Source: Bacteroidales bacterium UBA5536 (lineage in GTDB: Bacteria > Bacteroidota > Bacteroidia > Bacteroidales > F082). Taken from it: 64,000 bases of DNA. A program made the position numbers and the translations under genes. The stretch covers positions 124,001 through 188,000 of the forward strand of contig DINQ01000010.1 in assembly GCA_002426795.1 (NCBI GenBank), given 5' to 3'. The notes under the pieces were generated by a model. The model searched no databases and had not been told where the DNA came from. It saw nothing but the letters and a program-made list of their open reading frames with translations. Positions 32,204 through 41,585 of this stretch are shown in pieces (position 1 is the first letter of the stretch; each line of letters starts with the position of its first letter).

Positions 32204-32211
32204 CAAAAGTA
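32204..32211 (-). promoter_or_regulatory. -7 element TACTTTTG of the rimP-nusA-infB operon
   Basis: CAAAAGTA on plus; predicted transcription start about 32197, giving a ~63-nt leader. Confidence 0.5.
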
Positions 32212-32316
32212 CAAATTTATTTTGTTATGAGTCAATCGTTTATTTAAAATTCTTGACTGATTGAGTGGTATTTGTACCCTGCCCGGACAATGCCCGGAAC
32301 GTCTCAGCGATCAAAT

Positions 32317-32346
32317 AAAAAAACCTGCACCCTCAGGCCAGGTTTT
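32317..32346 (-). terminator. Terminator of the tRNA-Gln gene
   Basis: On minus, AAAACCTG (32346-32339) pairs with CAGGTTTT (32327-32320), followed by three more T. It lies 8 nt after the tRNA 3' end. Confidence 0.8.
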
Positions 32347-32353
32347 CTTGTTG

Positions 32354-32424
32354 TTGTCCGACAAGGATTCGAACCTTGACAGGCAGAACCAAAATCTGCA
32401 GTGCTACCATTACACCATCGGACA
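32354..32424 (-). tRNA. tRNA-Gln, anticodon UUG
   Basis: A full cloverleaf is visible on minus: acceptor stem TGTCCGA / TCGGACA, D-arm with AATGGTAGCA, anticodon stem GCAGA / TCTGC around the loop TTTTGGT (anticodon TTG), T-arm with GGTTCGAATCC, and discriminator A. CCA is not encoded. It lies alone between the rimP operon and a DUF2723 gene, with its own terminator. Confidence 0.95.
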
Positions 32425-32772
32425 ATCCTGCTTCCGCTTAAAAACGGACTGCAAAAGTAGATAATTTTTAGATTATACAAAAAATATTGTGAGATATTTT
32501 GGGGATAATTTGATTGTTTGTCATTATTCAAAGCAAGAGGAAAGGTGAGAATCAATGTGATTGCCACTTCGGAAATGGGAAGTAAAGACCTGACTTTTTA
32601 TCCTAAAAGTGTCATTGCGAGTTTGACGCAACGCATTTCAAGCTGTTGTTGTGGCAGATATGGTTTAGACCAAAATAATGTTAAACATCCAATATCTGAC
32701 TAATAAATCCATAGTTTCGATTAAATTTGCTGCTTGTAATGAAATTGTATTGGCCAGTAACAAATTGAAACA
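32425..32772. other. Intergenic stretch between tRNA-Gln and the DUF2723 gene
   Basis: Nothing gene-like is seen. Contains the tRNA promoter (not localised) and a -7 element at 32722 for the downstream gene. Confidence 0.5.
32722..32729 (+). promoter_or_regulatory. -7 element TAAATTTG for the DUF2723 gene
   Basis: Perfect TAnnTTTG, 43 bp before the ATG at 32773. Confidence 0.5.
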
Positions 32773-35700
32773 ATGAATTTTAAGAAATGGAATGACTTTA
32801 CAGGGTGGGCAGTTTTTCTCGTAGCCACCATCGTTTACATGCTTACACTCGAACCCACAGCCAGTTGGTGGGACTGTGGTGAATATATTTCAACCGCCTA
32901 TAAACTGCAGGTGGGACATCCTCCAGGAGCCCCGCTCTTTCAAATGATTGGCAGGTTTTTTAGCCTGTTTGCATTTGGCGATACGAGCCGTGTTGCTTTG
33001 ATGATCAATGTGATGTCGGGTTTGTCGAGCAGTTTTACTATTCTGTTTCTATACTGGACGATTACCATGCTCGCCCGTAAATTTATGCTGGTGGGTGAAA
33101 ATGCCAACAGCAAAGGGCATCAGTTGGCCGTTTTGGGTGCAGGTGCGGTTGGCGCCCTGGCTTACACATTCAGTGATTCATTCTGGTTTTCAGCTGTTGA
33201 GGGCGAGGTATATGCCATGTCATCCTTCTTTACTGCCGTGACGTTTTGGGCCATCCTGAAATGGGAACGCGTTGCCGATGAGCCACATAACTATCGCTGG
33301 TTGCTTTTCATTGCATACCTAATAGGCCTTTCTATTGGCGTGCATATGCTCAACCTTTTGGCTATTCCGGCCATCGTCTATGTGTTTTATTACAAGAAAT
33401 TTAAACCCTCAATAAAGGGCTTTGTGTTAGCCGGCTTGATTTCACTTTTTATACTGGGTTTTGTGATGAGCTTTATCATTCCATGGATCGTGAAGATGGC
33501 TGGTAACTTCGAACTTTTCTTTGTCAACACCCTTGGAATGCCCTTTAACACTGGCACAGTGATTTATTTCCTGTTGCTGATTGGTGCCATTGTTTTCGGA
33601 ATTCTTTATACCAGACAAAAAGGAAAAGTTATTCTCAATACAGCTATATTGTCGCTGATGTTTATTCTGATCGGTTATTCCTCTTTCTTTCTGTTGATTA
33701 TCAGGGCCAATGCCAATACGCCCATTAATGAGAATGAACCGAGTGATGCTATTTCGATGCTTTCGTATCTTAACCGCGAGCAATATGGTGATTGGCCATT
33801 GCTGTATGGTCAATATTACAATGCCCCGATTGCGGATTATGAAGATGGAAGTCCCATTTATATACGCGACAATGACAAGGGTAAATACGTCATTACAGAT
33901 TATCGCCGTGGCACAAAACCAGTTTACGATGACCGCTTCACGACTGTTTTTCCACGTATGTGGAGCAATCAGAAACCCAGCCACATCAGAATGTATCAGG
34001 AAATAGGAGGTCGCGACGGTATTCCGGTTCGGGTGACAAAACCTGATGGAAGCACGGAAGTGCTTTATCGCCCAACTTTCGGACAAAATCTGAAGTTTTT
34101 CTTTGATTATCAGCTGTCGCACATGTACCTGCGTTATTTCTTTTGGAACTTTGTTGGACGACAAAACGACATCGAAAGTCAGGGAGAGATCGACAACGGA
34201 AACTGGATCAGTGGCATCAATTTCATCGATTCGATGCGGTTGGGCGATCAGACTAACCTGCCCAAAAGCATGGAAAACCCTGCACGGGCACGTTTCTTCT
34301 TTTTGCCTCTTTTGTTGGGAATAACTGGTTTGTTGTACCATCTAAAGAAAGACACACATGATACATGGGTCGTATTCCTGTTATTTGCTATGACAGGGCT
34401 GGCCATCATCGTGTATTTGAACCAGACCCCTTACCAACCGCGTGAGCGTGATTATGCCTATGCCGGGTCGTTTTATGCATTTGCCATCTGGATTGGATTT
34501 GGGGTGCTCTCACTTTTTGATGGTTTGTCGAAAGTGTTGAAAAAGAAAGAGCTAGCAGCGATTACGGTTTCAGTTGTCTCGTTATTAGCCGTGCCGGTTG
34601 TGATGGCAAAGGAAGGCTGGGAAGCACACGATCGTTCGGGTAAATATGCTGCACGCGATTTTGCAAAAAACTATATGGTACAATGCCAGTCTGATGCTAT
34701 TCTGTTCACCAATGGCGACAACGACACCTTCCCACTTTGGTATGTGCAAGAAGTTGAAGGATTCCGTACCGACATGCGCGTGGTCAATTATATGCTTTCG
34801 TCGGGCGACTGGTATGTGCATCAACTGGGCAAGAAGGTGTATGAGTCTGACAGACTGCCACTGACACTAACGCCCGAGCAATATAACAAAGGTATCAACG
34901 AATACCTGCCGGTCGTCGATCGAATCAAAGGGCCGATCGAGTTGAAAGAGGTGATCAAATTTGTGGCCAACGAAAGTGACCAGACCAAGCTGCCATTGCA
35001 GTCGGGCGAACGGATCAATTATATCCCAACAACCAAAGTAAAACTCACCATCGATAAGGACGCCGTGATCCGAAGTGGCATTGTGCCGGAAAGCATGCGC
35101 GATCAGATTGTTGACGAAATTGTTTGGGATATCAAGCAAAACGGATTGTTTAAAAACGACCTGATGTTATTTGACCTGGTAGCCACCAACAATTGGCAAA
35201 GGCCTATTTACTTTGCCAACCCCAACAGCGTTAGTAAAGTACTCGACGTTGATCAATACTGTCATATGGAAGGTGTGGTATATAAATTCATCCCGGTGAA
35301 GGCCAAGGAATATTACAAAAATCTGGGCGGTGTTTATGCTGAAGGCTCCTACGACATGCTGGTGAATAAAGCTGCCTGGGGAAATTTGAATGATCCCAAT
35401 GTTACAGTTGATCGCGAGAGTTACCGTAACTCAAGTTTGGCAAAACAAAGCTATATGCGGCTGGCGCAGGCACTCTTGAATGAAGGTAAATCTGATTCAG
35501 CTGTTGTTGTGCTCGATAAGAGTATTGAGTTTTTCCCGAACAGCAAGTTCACCTACGATTATTATATGTTGCCGTGGGCTGAAATTTATTTTTCTGCGGG
35601 TGCAACCGACAAAGGCATCAAAATGGTACGCGACTTGTCTGACCGATACCTGGAAGACCTGAGTTATTATGCGAGCATCGACAATAAATTCGCCCCTTAT

Positions 35701-35838
35701 TACGATCAACAGGCGCAGGAAGCGCTCGCTGTTTTGCAAAGATTGTCGCAACTTGCTAATGAGCACGGCCAAAAGGATCTTGCCAAGGAACTGGATGACA
35801 AATTTACAGATCAAATGCAGTTGATGGGATTTAGATAG
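32773..35838 (+). CDS. DUF2723 multi-pass membrane protein (GT-C type glycosyltransferase-like)
   Basis: This 1021-aa protein begins with the DUF2723 signature: VAFLVATIVYMLTLEP-like helix, then TASWWDCGEYISTAYKLQVG and HPPGAPLFQMIGR. The acidic 'WDCGEY' loop fits the first periplasmic loop of GT-C glycosyltransferases. About ten or more membrane helices follow to ~residue 620. The remainder (~630-1021) is soluble, with a TPR-like segment (YMRLAQALLNEGKSDSAVVV). The family is common in Bacteroidota and has been placed among protein-O-mannosyltransferase-like enzymes; substrate unknown. Single gene with promoter and terminator. Confidence 0.88.
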   Translation: MNFKKWNDFTGWAVFLVATIVYMLTLEPTASWWDCGEYISTAYKLQVGHPPGAPLFQMIGRFFSLFAFGDTSRVALMINVMSGLSSSFTILFLYWTITMLARKFMLVGENANSKGHQLAVLGAGAVGALAYTFSDSFWFSAVEGEVYAMSSFFTAVTFWAILKWERVADEPHNYRWLLFIAYLIGLSIGVHMLNLLAIPAIVYVFYYKKFKPSIKGFVLAGLISLFILGFVMSFIIPWIVKMAGNFELFFVNTLGMPFNTGTVIYFLLLIGAIVFGILYTRQKGKVILNTAILSLMFILIGYSSFFLLIIRANANTPINENEPSDAISMLSYLNREQYGDWPLLYGQYYNAPIADYEDGSPIYIRDNDKGKYVITDYRRGTKPVYDDRFTTVFPRMWSNQKPSHIRMYQEIGGRDGIPVRVTKPDGSTEVLYRPTFGQNLKFFFDYQLSHMYLRYFFWNFVGRQNDIESQGEIDNGNWISGINFIDSMRLGDQTNLPKSMENPARARFFFLPLLLGITGLLYHLKKDTHDTWVVFLLFAMTGLAIIVYLNQTPYQPRERDYAYAGSFYAFAIWIGFGVLSLFDGLSKVLKKKELAAITVSVVSLLAVPVVMAKEGWEAHDRSGKYAARDFAKNYMVQCQSDAILFTNGDNDTFPLWYVQEVEGFRTDMRVVNYMLSSGDWYVHQLGKKVYESDRLPLTLTPEQYNKGINEYLPVVDRIKGPIELKEVIKFVANESDQTKLPLQSGERINYIPTTKVKLTIDKDAVIRSGIVPESMRDQIVDEIVWDIKQNGLFKNDLMLFDLVATNNWQRPIYFANPNSVSKVLDVDQYCHMEGVVYKFIPVKAKEYYKNLGGVYAEGSYDMLVNKAAWGNLNDPNVTVDRESYRNSSLAKQSYMRLAQALLNEGKSDSAVVVLDKSIEFFPNSKFTYDYYMLPWAEIYFSAGATDKGIKMVRDLSDRYLEDLSYYASIDNKFAPYYDQQAQEALAVLQRLSQLANEHGQKDLAKELDDKFTDQMQLMGFR

Positions 35839-35854
35839 TATTCGTATCTAAAAG

Positions 35855-35889
35855 AAAAAAGGGATTGTTTTTACAACGATCCCTTTTTT
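35855..35889 (+). terminator. Intrinsic terminator of the DUF2723 gene
   Basis: AAAAAAGGGAT (35855-35865) pairs with ATCCCTTTTTT (35879-35889); A/T runs on both sides make it usable also from the lgt side. Confidence 0.9.
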
Positions 35890-35942
35890 CTTTTTTGGCA
35901 GTTGTGATAGTTGCCAGGGTGTAAAAAACAAAGTGGTTACCG

Positions 35943-36770
35943 TCAGGCGTGATTTTTTTTCCATCCAATATACCATATAATCAGGCCTGCCAGAATGAAA
36001 GGAATACTTAGAATCTGACCCATATTGAGTGCCATGCCGGCTTCGAAGCCAACTTGGGGTTCTTTCAGAAACTCTATCAGCAATCTCGACCCAAAAACAG
36101 CTACCAGGAAAACAGCGAACAGAAATCCGGGTTGTTTTTCGCCCATGCCTTTTTTGAAATAACTGTAATACAAGATGAAAAAGGTAGCCAGATAAACAAG
36201 GCCTTCATAAATCTGTGTTGGGTGTCGCGGATCGCCGTTGAGGGCCGGATCGTGGTAACGTACAAACTTAAATCCCCAGGGTAGGGTAGTGGCGTGGCCA
36301 AAAATCTCAGAATTCATCAGGTTTCCCATACGGATGAAAAAGCCTGCCAATGCAACGACTATGACAATTCTGTCGATTGTCCAATAAAAAGTCTTTTTCT
36401 GTTTGCGCGAAAAGATAATCAAGGCAATAATGATGCCTACGGCAGCTCCATGGCTTGCCAGTCCACCTTCCCAAACTTTAAGTATTTCGATTGGATTTGC
36501 AAGATAATAGGCTGGCTCGTAAAAGAGACAATGCCCAAGACGCGCACCAACCACAGTGGCAATCAGCATATAAGTGGATAATTTATCGAGCACCTCAATA
36601 CTGATGTTTTCGCGCTTGAAAACCTTTTGCATAATATAATACCCAACTACAAAAGATGCGGCAAACAAAGCGCCATACCAGCGCACTCCGCGACCACCAA
36701 GTAATGGAAGCCAGTCGGGGAAAGTGAACATTTCGGGAGAAACGTTCCAAACAACGTATTGTAAAATCAT
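35943..36770 (-). CDS. lgt: Prolipoprotein diacylglyceryl transferase
   Basis: A 275-aa inner-membrane enzyme that transfers diacylglycerol to the lipobox cysteine of prolipoproteins. The family signatures are present: RWYGALFAASFVVGYYIM in the first helix, ARLGHCLFYEP, HGAAVGIIIAL, and the key GFFIRMGNLMNSEIFG and DPRHPTQIYEGLVYL stretches. Seven membrane helices can be traced. It has its own -7 element just upstream. The lipoproteins seen in this window (7806, 36884, 57510) would be its clients. Confidence 0.96.
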   Translation of the reverse strand: MILQYVVWNVSPEMFTFPDWLPLLGGRGVRWYGALFAASFVVGYYIMQKVFKRENISIEVLDKLSTYMLIATVVGARLGHCLFYEPAYYLANPIEILKVWEGGLASHGAAVGIIIALIIFSRKQKKTFYWTIDRIVIVVALAGFFIRMGNLMNSEIFGHATTLPWGFKFVRYHDPALNGDPRHPTQIYEGLVYLATFFILYYSYFKKGMGEKQPGFLFAVFLVAVFGSRLLIEFLKEPQVGFEAGMALNMGQILSIPFILAGLIIWYIGWKKNHA

Positions 36771-36786
36771 TCGGATTATTTTTGAA

Positions 36787-36794
36787 CAAAAGTA
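36787..36794 (-). promoter_or_regulatory. -7 element TACTTTTG of lgt
   Basis: CAAAAGTA on plus, 17 bp before the start; the leader would be about 10 nt. Confidence 0.5.
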
Positions 36795-36883
36795 AACAAA
36801 AGTGCAAACGGTTGCTCAGCGAAGGGCACAATCACTGTTTTGGTAAGAAATGACCGCTGGAAAGATGGGCAATAATTTGTCGG

Positions 36884-37921
36884 CTAGAGCTTCTGGTATT
36901 CAATTGTGGGAAACCCTTTTACGCCATTATCATCGTAAAATCCAACGAAACGCATCTTAAAATACTGGCCGGCCTGGTTTCGGATGATGTAATTGTTTTC
37001 GGGCCTTACAACGTAATTTACCACGCCATTTTCCACATCACCCTGCACTTCTTTCCAATCGTATCCTATGCGGTCGATTTGCGCGGAATATTGCATATTT
37101 TGCGCAGAAACCAAATCAATCTCATCAAATACCATGCTGTTGTCGAAAGCTACTTCAGTTTGATATGTATTGAGCAAAAGCCCGGTAACAAGGTATGGAT
37201 AAGGCTCACCCTCATTGGTGAAAAGCAGTGTGGTGTATTGTGTGAACTCCAGATCGTAAGAACTCTGTGGAGGTTCGGGTTGCACCTGGTTTCCATCACC
37301 TTCGAACGAAAAATAGACTTTATTGTAACCGGCTTGTTTTTTGACACTTGCATTCACCATCGATGTGTTGTTCAAGTTTGAATACCTAAAATAATAGGTA
37401 TCGCCCTTGATGCTGTCGAAAGCAATTTTTCGCTTGCCAAGCAGATTGCCAAATTCGTCATATCCCCTGTCGAGTACATAAACAAAAGCAGTAAAGAGCG
37501 TGTCGTTTCCGCTCACAACATACCAATCGCCAATGGCCGTTGAGTCAGCATTACCGCTTGACGGATCAAAGCGCATATCAAGTCCGGCTGAACTGCTGAC
37601 TGCTTCCAGGTCGATTTCTGTAGTTCTTCCGGCTGTCATAAAATTTGCTGTGTTCAGCCATATCCTGCTTTTTTCAGGAGCGGCATCAAAAGCCAGATCA
37701 TAGGCTTTTTTGTCATTTGTGGCAACGACCGCTGAGCTGTTCAGGTTGTAATATACCTGATTGACATACAAATACACGGTCTGTCCCACGATTTCTGTCA
37801 TGGGAATAACGGCTGTTATTTTCTCGCCACGATCGTAAGGTGCTACGCGTTCATCATCCTTAAAACAGGAAGTGAACAACAATGGAATGGTGAGAAGAAG
37901 AAATAACCTGCTGATGCGCAT
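36884..37921 (-). CDS. HmuY-like heme-binding lipoprotein
   Basis: This 345-aa protein has a lipoprotein signal (MRISRLFLLLTIPLLFTSC, lipidated C). The mature part matches the HmuY family layout: 'QTVYLYVNQVYYNLNSS', 'NDKKAYDLAFDAAPE', a 'GDWYVVSGNDTLFTAFVYVL' stretch and YDLEFTQYTT near the C-terminal third. HmuY proteins take heme from host or environmental hemoproteins and pass it to a TonB receptor. It is 3 bp after the TonB receptor gene in the same operon. The heme-ligating residues cannot be identified with certainty, so the ligand (heme versus another iron compound) remains inferred. Confidence 0.8.
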   Translation of the reverse strand: MRISRLFLLLTIPLLFTSCFKDDERVAPYDRGEKITAVIPMTEIVGQTVYLYVNQVYYNLNSSAVVATNDKKAYDLAFDAAPEKSRIWLNTANFMTAGRTTEIDLEAVSSSAGLDMRFDPSSGNADSTAIGDWYVVSGNDTLFTAFVYVLDRGYDEFGNLLGKRKIAFDSIKGDTYYFRYSNLNNTSMVNASVKKQAGYNKVYFSFEGDGNQVQPEPPQSSYDLEFTQYTTLLFTNEGEPYPYLVTGLLLNTYQTEVAFDNSMVFDEIDLVSAQNMQYSAQIDRIGYDWKEVQGDVENGVVNYVVRPENNYIIRNQAGQYFKMRFVGFYDDNGVKGFPTIEYQKL

Positions 37922-37924
37922 GGG

Positions 37925-40159
37925 TTAGAATTTTTTAAATGAAAATGCCAGTTTTACAAAAAAGGTTCGTCCCCAGCCAACCGGACTCGAGCCTGTTCCA
38001 CCTGAGTGAATACCTCCGCCGCCCGTGTCGCCTTTTATGTTGATATTGGTGTTGTTGAAAAGGTTTTTGACGCCAGCCTGTAAATTTAGCTGGTTGCGCC
38101 AAAGCATCCGGCTCAGAGTGACATCCATGGTGTGATATCCTTGCATAATGGTTCTGAAAACCTGATTATTATCTCCAATAAATACTTCTGGATAATCACC
38201 ATTGTATTTATAATAAACCGAAAACCGCATATCAGTTTTTCGCCATAAATAATTGATGTTGCTAATCACGTCGGTTGAATAAATCATGGTATTGTCGAGT
38301 GAATCACTAAAAACCTGCTTGCGTCCGGTTTGCACAAATCCCAGCTTGACTTCGAGCCAGGGATAAATGCGGTTGTTGAAATTGACCTCGTAACCCTGTG
38401 TAACCATCTTGTCTACATTAACATAGGTGTATAACGATGATTCGGGATCAAGTGAGGCCAGGCTGATACTATTGCTGATGTTGTTGTAAAACAAATTCAG
38501 CTCGGCGCCATAATCGTAAGTCGTTTTTTCGTGTCGGTAATGCAGGGCCAGATTGATATTTTGTGAATTTTCGGCCTCAAGGTTCTCATTTCCACGTACA
38601 TTGTGGTTTACATCAACAAATTCAAGGTACAATTCCTTGAGTGATGGCGCCCTGAAACCTTTTGCATATGATGCCCTGAAACTTACTTCTTCAGCTAAAT
38701 CGTATTTGAGGTTGAGTGAATACACCAAGGGTGCTTTATATTTGGTGTTGTAACTGTACCTCAGACCAGGTTGAAGCATCAGTCTGGGAGCAGGATTGAT
38801 TTTAACACTCAAAAAAGCTGCATAATCGCCCAGCTGCTGACGCTGATCGAGAATACGTTTGCCAAATCCTGTTTCCAGATTCAGGTCGACGCCCAACTGA
38901 TAGTTGAACGGACTGGAGTCAGTGCTTTTGCTGAACTCGGCACGCAGCAGGTACTGCCCAAAAGTTGAAGTATCCTGCTCCGATGGATTGAGTGTTAGCT
39001 TCTTTTCGAGGGTAGTAAGATCATTGAAATAGGTGTTTTTTACCCTGTTGTAGTATGCATATGAACCCAAAACGTTCAGGTATCTGTCTTTGGCAACTTT
39101 CGAACTCATGTCGATTTTACCAGTAAAACGTTTGGTGTGAAAATGATTGTCGAATGCTGTTTCGTAATAGGGTTGGAGTAAATTTCCCTTGTCGATCAGC
39201 AGCTCATCAAAATAAGAGCTTGTCAGTCTCAGCTTAAATGCGTTTTTAGCATATTGCAAACTCAAGTCGTTATTGAGCTGTCTTTTGGGTTTCCATCGTT
39301 TCGATCGGCTTGTATCAACCGCACTGAATCCCTCAAAGAAATTTCTTGCTCCAGCAACTGAGCCGCTCCAGTGATTCTTGCGGAGCGAGACATTCGCATT
39401 GGTGTTATACACTCCTACCGACTCATAGTAGCCTTCGGCATTGGCATCAATGGTAGTGTATTTGGGTTCTTTGGTGATAATATTGATTACACCGGCAAGT
39501 GCATTGCTACCATAGATTACTGACATTGGACCTTCAATCACCTCAATGTGTTCCACATTATAAAGATTGAGCTGTCCAAGATCGATGTTGCCATTCATGC
39601 GGCCAATTACAGGCACTCCATCAATCAAAAACTTAATATGCTCGCCACCAAGTCCTTGCAAAGTAATTCTAGAACCCAAAGCACCATCGTTCATCGAACG
39701 GATATTCAATTCGCCGGCCATCAGTTCGTTCAGGTTGTTCGAAGCGCGCTGGTCAATCTGATTGGCACCGATTACGCGCACACGGAAGATGGACTTATCA
39801 ACTGCCTGAGGGGTATATTGGCCTGTTACAACTACCTCGTCCATATTGTAGGTAAGCGAGCGCAACTTGATTTTCAGGCTCGCACCAGGCCAAATCGTGT
39901 CAGTAAAAGTTTGATAACCAATATATGTTGTTGTAACCAACGAAATTTCAGTAACCGGATTGACCGTATAGCCCTTGATATCTGTGATGCCCGTTGTTTG
40001 CTTTTTGCTGGCCAGACCTTCAAAAAGGACATGGGCAAAAGCAATGGGTTCGCCGTTGCGGCTGTCGTTGATTTGAATGCCAGGTTTTTGGCTGTATCCA
40101 ATTGAAATACAGCCAAAAACAAAAGCAAAGAATAAACTAAAACGTTTGGCAAATGCCAT
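37925..40159 (-). CDS. TonB-dependent outer-membrane receptor (HmuR-like)
   Basis: A 744-aa receptor with signal peptide (to ~residue 23, SIGYSQ). A carboxypeptidase-D regulatory-like domain follows (~28-105, NDSRNGEPIAFAHVLFEG). The plug domain has a TonB-box-like MDEVVVTGQY and LMAGELNIRSMNDGALGSRI. The ~22-strand barrel ends in FFVKLAFSFKKF with a C-terminal aromatic. 'LKELYLEFVDVNHNVRGNENL' is the conserved heme/vitamin-receptor segment FRAPSLKELY...NxNL. It lies between two HmuY-like genes (7 bp and 3 bp gaps), so it most probably imports heme or a related iron compound with TonB energy. Confidence 0.92.
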   Translation of the reverse strand: MAFAKRFSLFFAFVFGCISIGYSQKPGIQINDSRNGEPIAFAHVLFEGLASKKQTTGITDIKGYTVNPVTEISLVTTTYIGYQTFTDTIWPGASLKIKLRSLTYNMDEVVVTGQYTPQAVDKSIFRVRVIGANQIDQRASNNLNELMAGELNIRSMNDGALGSRITLQGLGGEHIKFLIDGVPVIGRMNGNIDLGQLNLYNVEHIEVIEGPMSVIYGSNALAGVINIITKEPKYTTIDANAEGYYESVGVYNTNANVSLRKNHWSGSVAGARNFFEGFSAVDTSRSKRWKPKRQLNNDLSLQYAKNAFKLRLTSSYFDELLIDKGNLLQPYYETAFDNHFHTKRFTGKIDMSSKVAKDRYLNVLGSYAYYNRVKNTYFNDLTTLEKKLTLNPSEQDTSTFGQYLLRAEFSKSTDSSPFNYQLGVDLNLETGFGKRILDQRQQLGDYAAFLSVKINPAPRLMLQPGLRYSYNTKYKAPLVYSLNLKYDLAEEVSFRASYAKGFRAPSLKELYLEFVDVNHNVRGNENLEAENSQNINLALHYRHEKTTYDYGAELNLFYNNISNSISLASLDPESSLYTYVNVDKMVTQGYEVNFNNRIYPWLEVKLGFVQTGRKQVFSDSLDNTMIYSTDVISNINYLWRKTDMRFSVYYKYNGDYPEVFIGDNNQVFRTIMQGYHTMDVTLSRMLWRNQLNLQAGVKNLFNNTNINIKGDTGGGGIHSGGTGSSPVGWGRTFFVKLAFSFKKF

Positions 40160-40166
40160 CGTGAAA

Positions 40167-41426
40167 TTATTTAATTTGAAGTTTCTGCACGTATGCCTGA
40201 CCTTCTGTTTCTATTTGTAATAAGTATAAACCTTCCAACTGATCGTTGAGTTGCAGCTGAAGCATACCGTTTGTCAGTGTCATTTGTTTGTCGATAACCA
40301 TGCGTCCAGTAAGGTCAAAAAGCTTGACTTGTGCAACAGCATTGTTTTTGGTGTTAGCGATCAGGATATTGACAAGGTTTGTTGCCGGGTTTGGAAACAA
40401 CTGCATTGAAATTTCATTGCCAGCAATTTCCTGATTTCCAACAAGCGAGACCAGTTTTTTCACAAAGCCAGCACGGCCATTGCCCGTTCCACCAAAATAG
40501 TCGAATACAAGTTTGTACACATCGCCTTTACCAGTTTGCAGGAAGTAGGCAGTTGAATCAGCCAGTTCCCATGTAAAGGTTGACATGCTAAACGATTTCC
40601 AATCATGACCAATTGTGGTTTTGTATGCCTCGAGCAGGGTCGAAGACCAATCTTCATAATCATCAGTAACCGGGTAATGTTTACTTCCTGATGTATTGAT
40701 GTTGTTTGTTGCACCAACAACCGGGTAGTAGGATGGGTTACCTTCATTATCGAAGACGATGCCCATGTATTTACTAAACAGCAGGTCCCATGTGTCGATT
40801 GCAGGTTCGCGATCGATAATCTGAGCGCTGGTCAGGTTGTAATAAACAAACATTTTGTTCACAAAAGGCGTAGCTTCTACAACTTCTGAAACTTCATCCG
40901 TTCCATCAAGATTGGCATGTTTGAAGAAGAAAGTGTTGTTGACTGAGTTTTTGCGCTCAATCCAAACTTTTTTAATAGCGCCAGATGGCAATTGCACGAC
41001 GTAAAGTGAATCGCCAACTACATCATGCGAAATGGTGTTGTAAACTCCCCAACCATAATCGGGATGACCAAGTGCATTGCGGTTGAACGCCCCATCTTCC
41101 CAGATTGTATCTGAATTATTCAGATTTTTCCAGCCAAGAATACCCGTTGTGTCAAGGGTGGCCCAGTTTGCAGTGTCGCCATTAGGGTAGGTGTAAAGCA
41201 TAACGCCATTGCCGTCGTTGATGATGATGCCTGCACTCCAAGGGTTGGTATAAAATGCGATGTCCCAGTTGTTGCGTGGCTCTGTTTTTACAACACCATT
41301 TTCCAGGCTGTAAAAAACATCATTGGCATAGCCCGGACCCATAGTAATGGTATCGTTCACGGTATTAGAAAATCCAATTGCGCGGGTAAAAAGCACAACC
41401 ATTAAAAGGAGTAAACTTTTTTTCAT
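40167..41426 (-). CDS. Secreted HmuY-like protein with T9SS type A sorting tail
   Basis: The start at 41426 gives MKKSLLLLMVVLFTRAIGFS, a good signal peptide; the frame is open back to 41510, with other ATGs at 41444 and 41510. The ~419-aa product contains HmuY-like repeats (GYANDVFYSLENGVVKTEP, NNWDIAFYTNPW; again 'SAQIIDREPAIDTWDLLFSKY' and GNPSYYPVVGATNNI). It ends with a T9SS type A tail (MQLFPNPATNLVNILIANT ... LEGLYLLQIETEGQ). So the operon makes two related binding proteins, one lipid-anchored and one T9SS-secreted, around one receptor. Ligand capture at the surface is inferred. Confidence 0.85.
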   Translation of the reverse strand: MKKSLLLLMVVLFTRAIGFSNTVNDTITMGPGYANDVFYSLENGVVKTEPRNNWDIAFYTNPWSAGIIINDGNGVMLYTYPNGDTANWATLDTTGILGWKNLNNSDTIWEDGAFNRNALGHPDYGWGVYNTISHDVVGDSLYVVQLPSGAIKKVWIERKNSVNNTFFFKHANLDGTDEVSEVVEATPFVNKMFVYYNLTSAQIIDREPAIDTWDLLFSKYMGIVFDNEGNPSYYPVVGATNNINTSGSKHYPVTDDYEDWSSTLLEAYKTTIGHDWKSFSMSTFTWELADSTAYFLQTGKGDVYKLVFDYFGGTGNGRAGFVKKLVSLVGNQEIAGNEISMQLFPNPATNLVNILIANTKNNAVAQVKLFDLTGRMVIDKQMTLTNGMLQLQLNDQLEGLYLLQIETEGQAYVQKLQIK

Positions 41427-41585
41427 TTTGTTAAATGGTTTCATTGATAGATAGTTATGTAATAAATTAATATGATTTCGATTCAAATAATCCAAATTGG
41501 TATTATCCATGTTTTTGGAATTTGATCAATAACGGTTGGCTGATCACTGCCGTGAGGCAATGTGTTCGAAATCAGTTGAAAAATA

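Noticed and set aside
32354..32424. tRNA-Gln as an integration site for a genomic island
   Set aside because: No integrase and no duplicated tRNA 3' end is seen nearby; the flanks are core genes.
33442..34341. 299-codon minus-strand frame inside the DUF2723 gene
   Set aside because: Antisense shadow of an intact conserved membrane protein gene.
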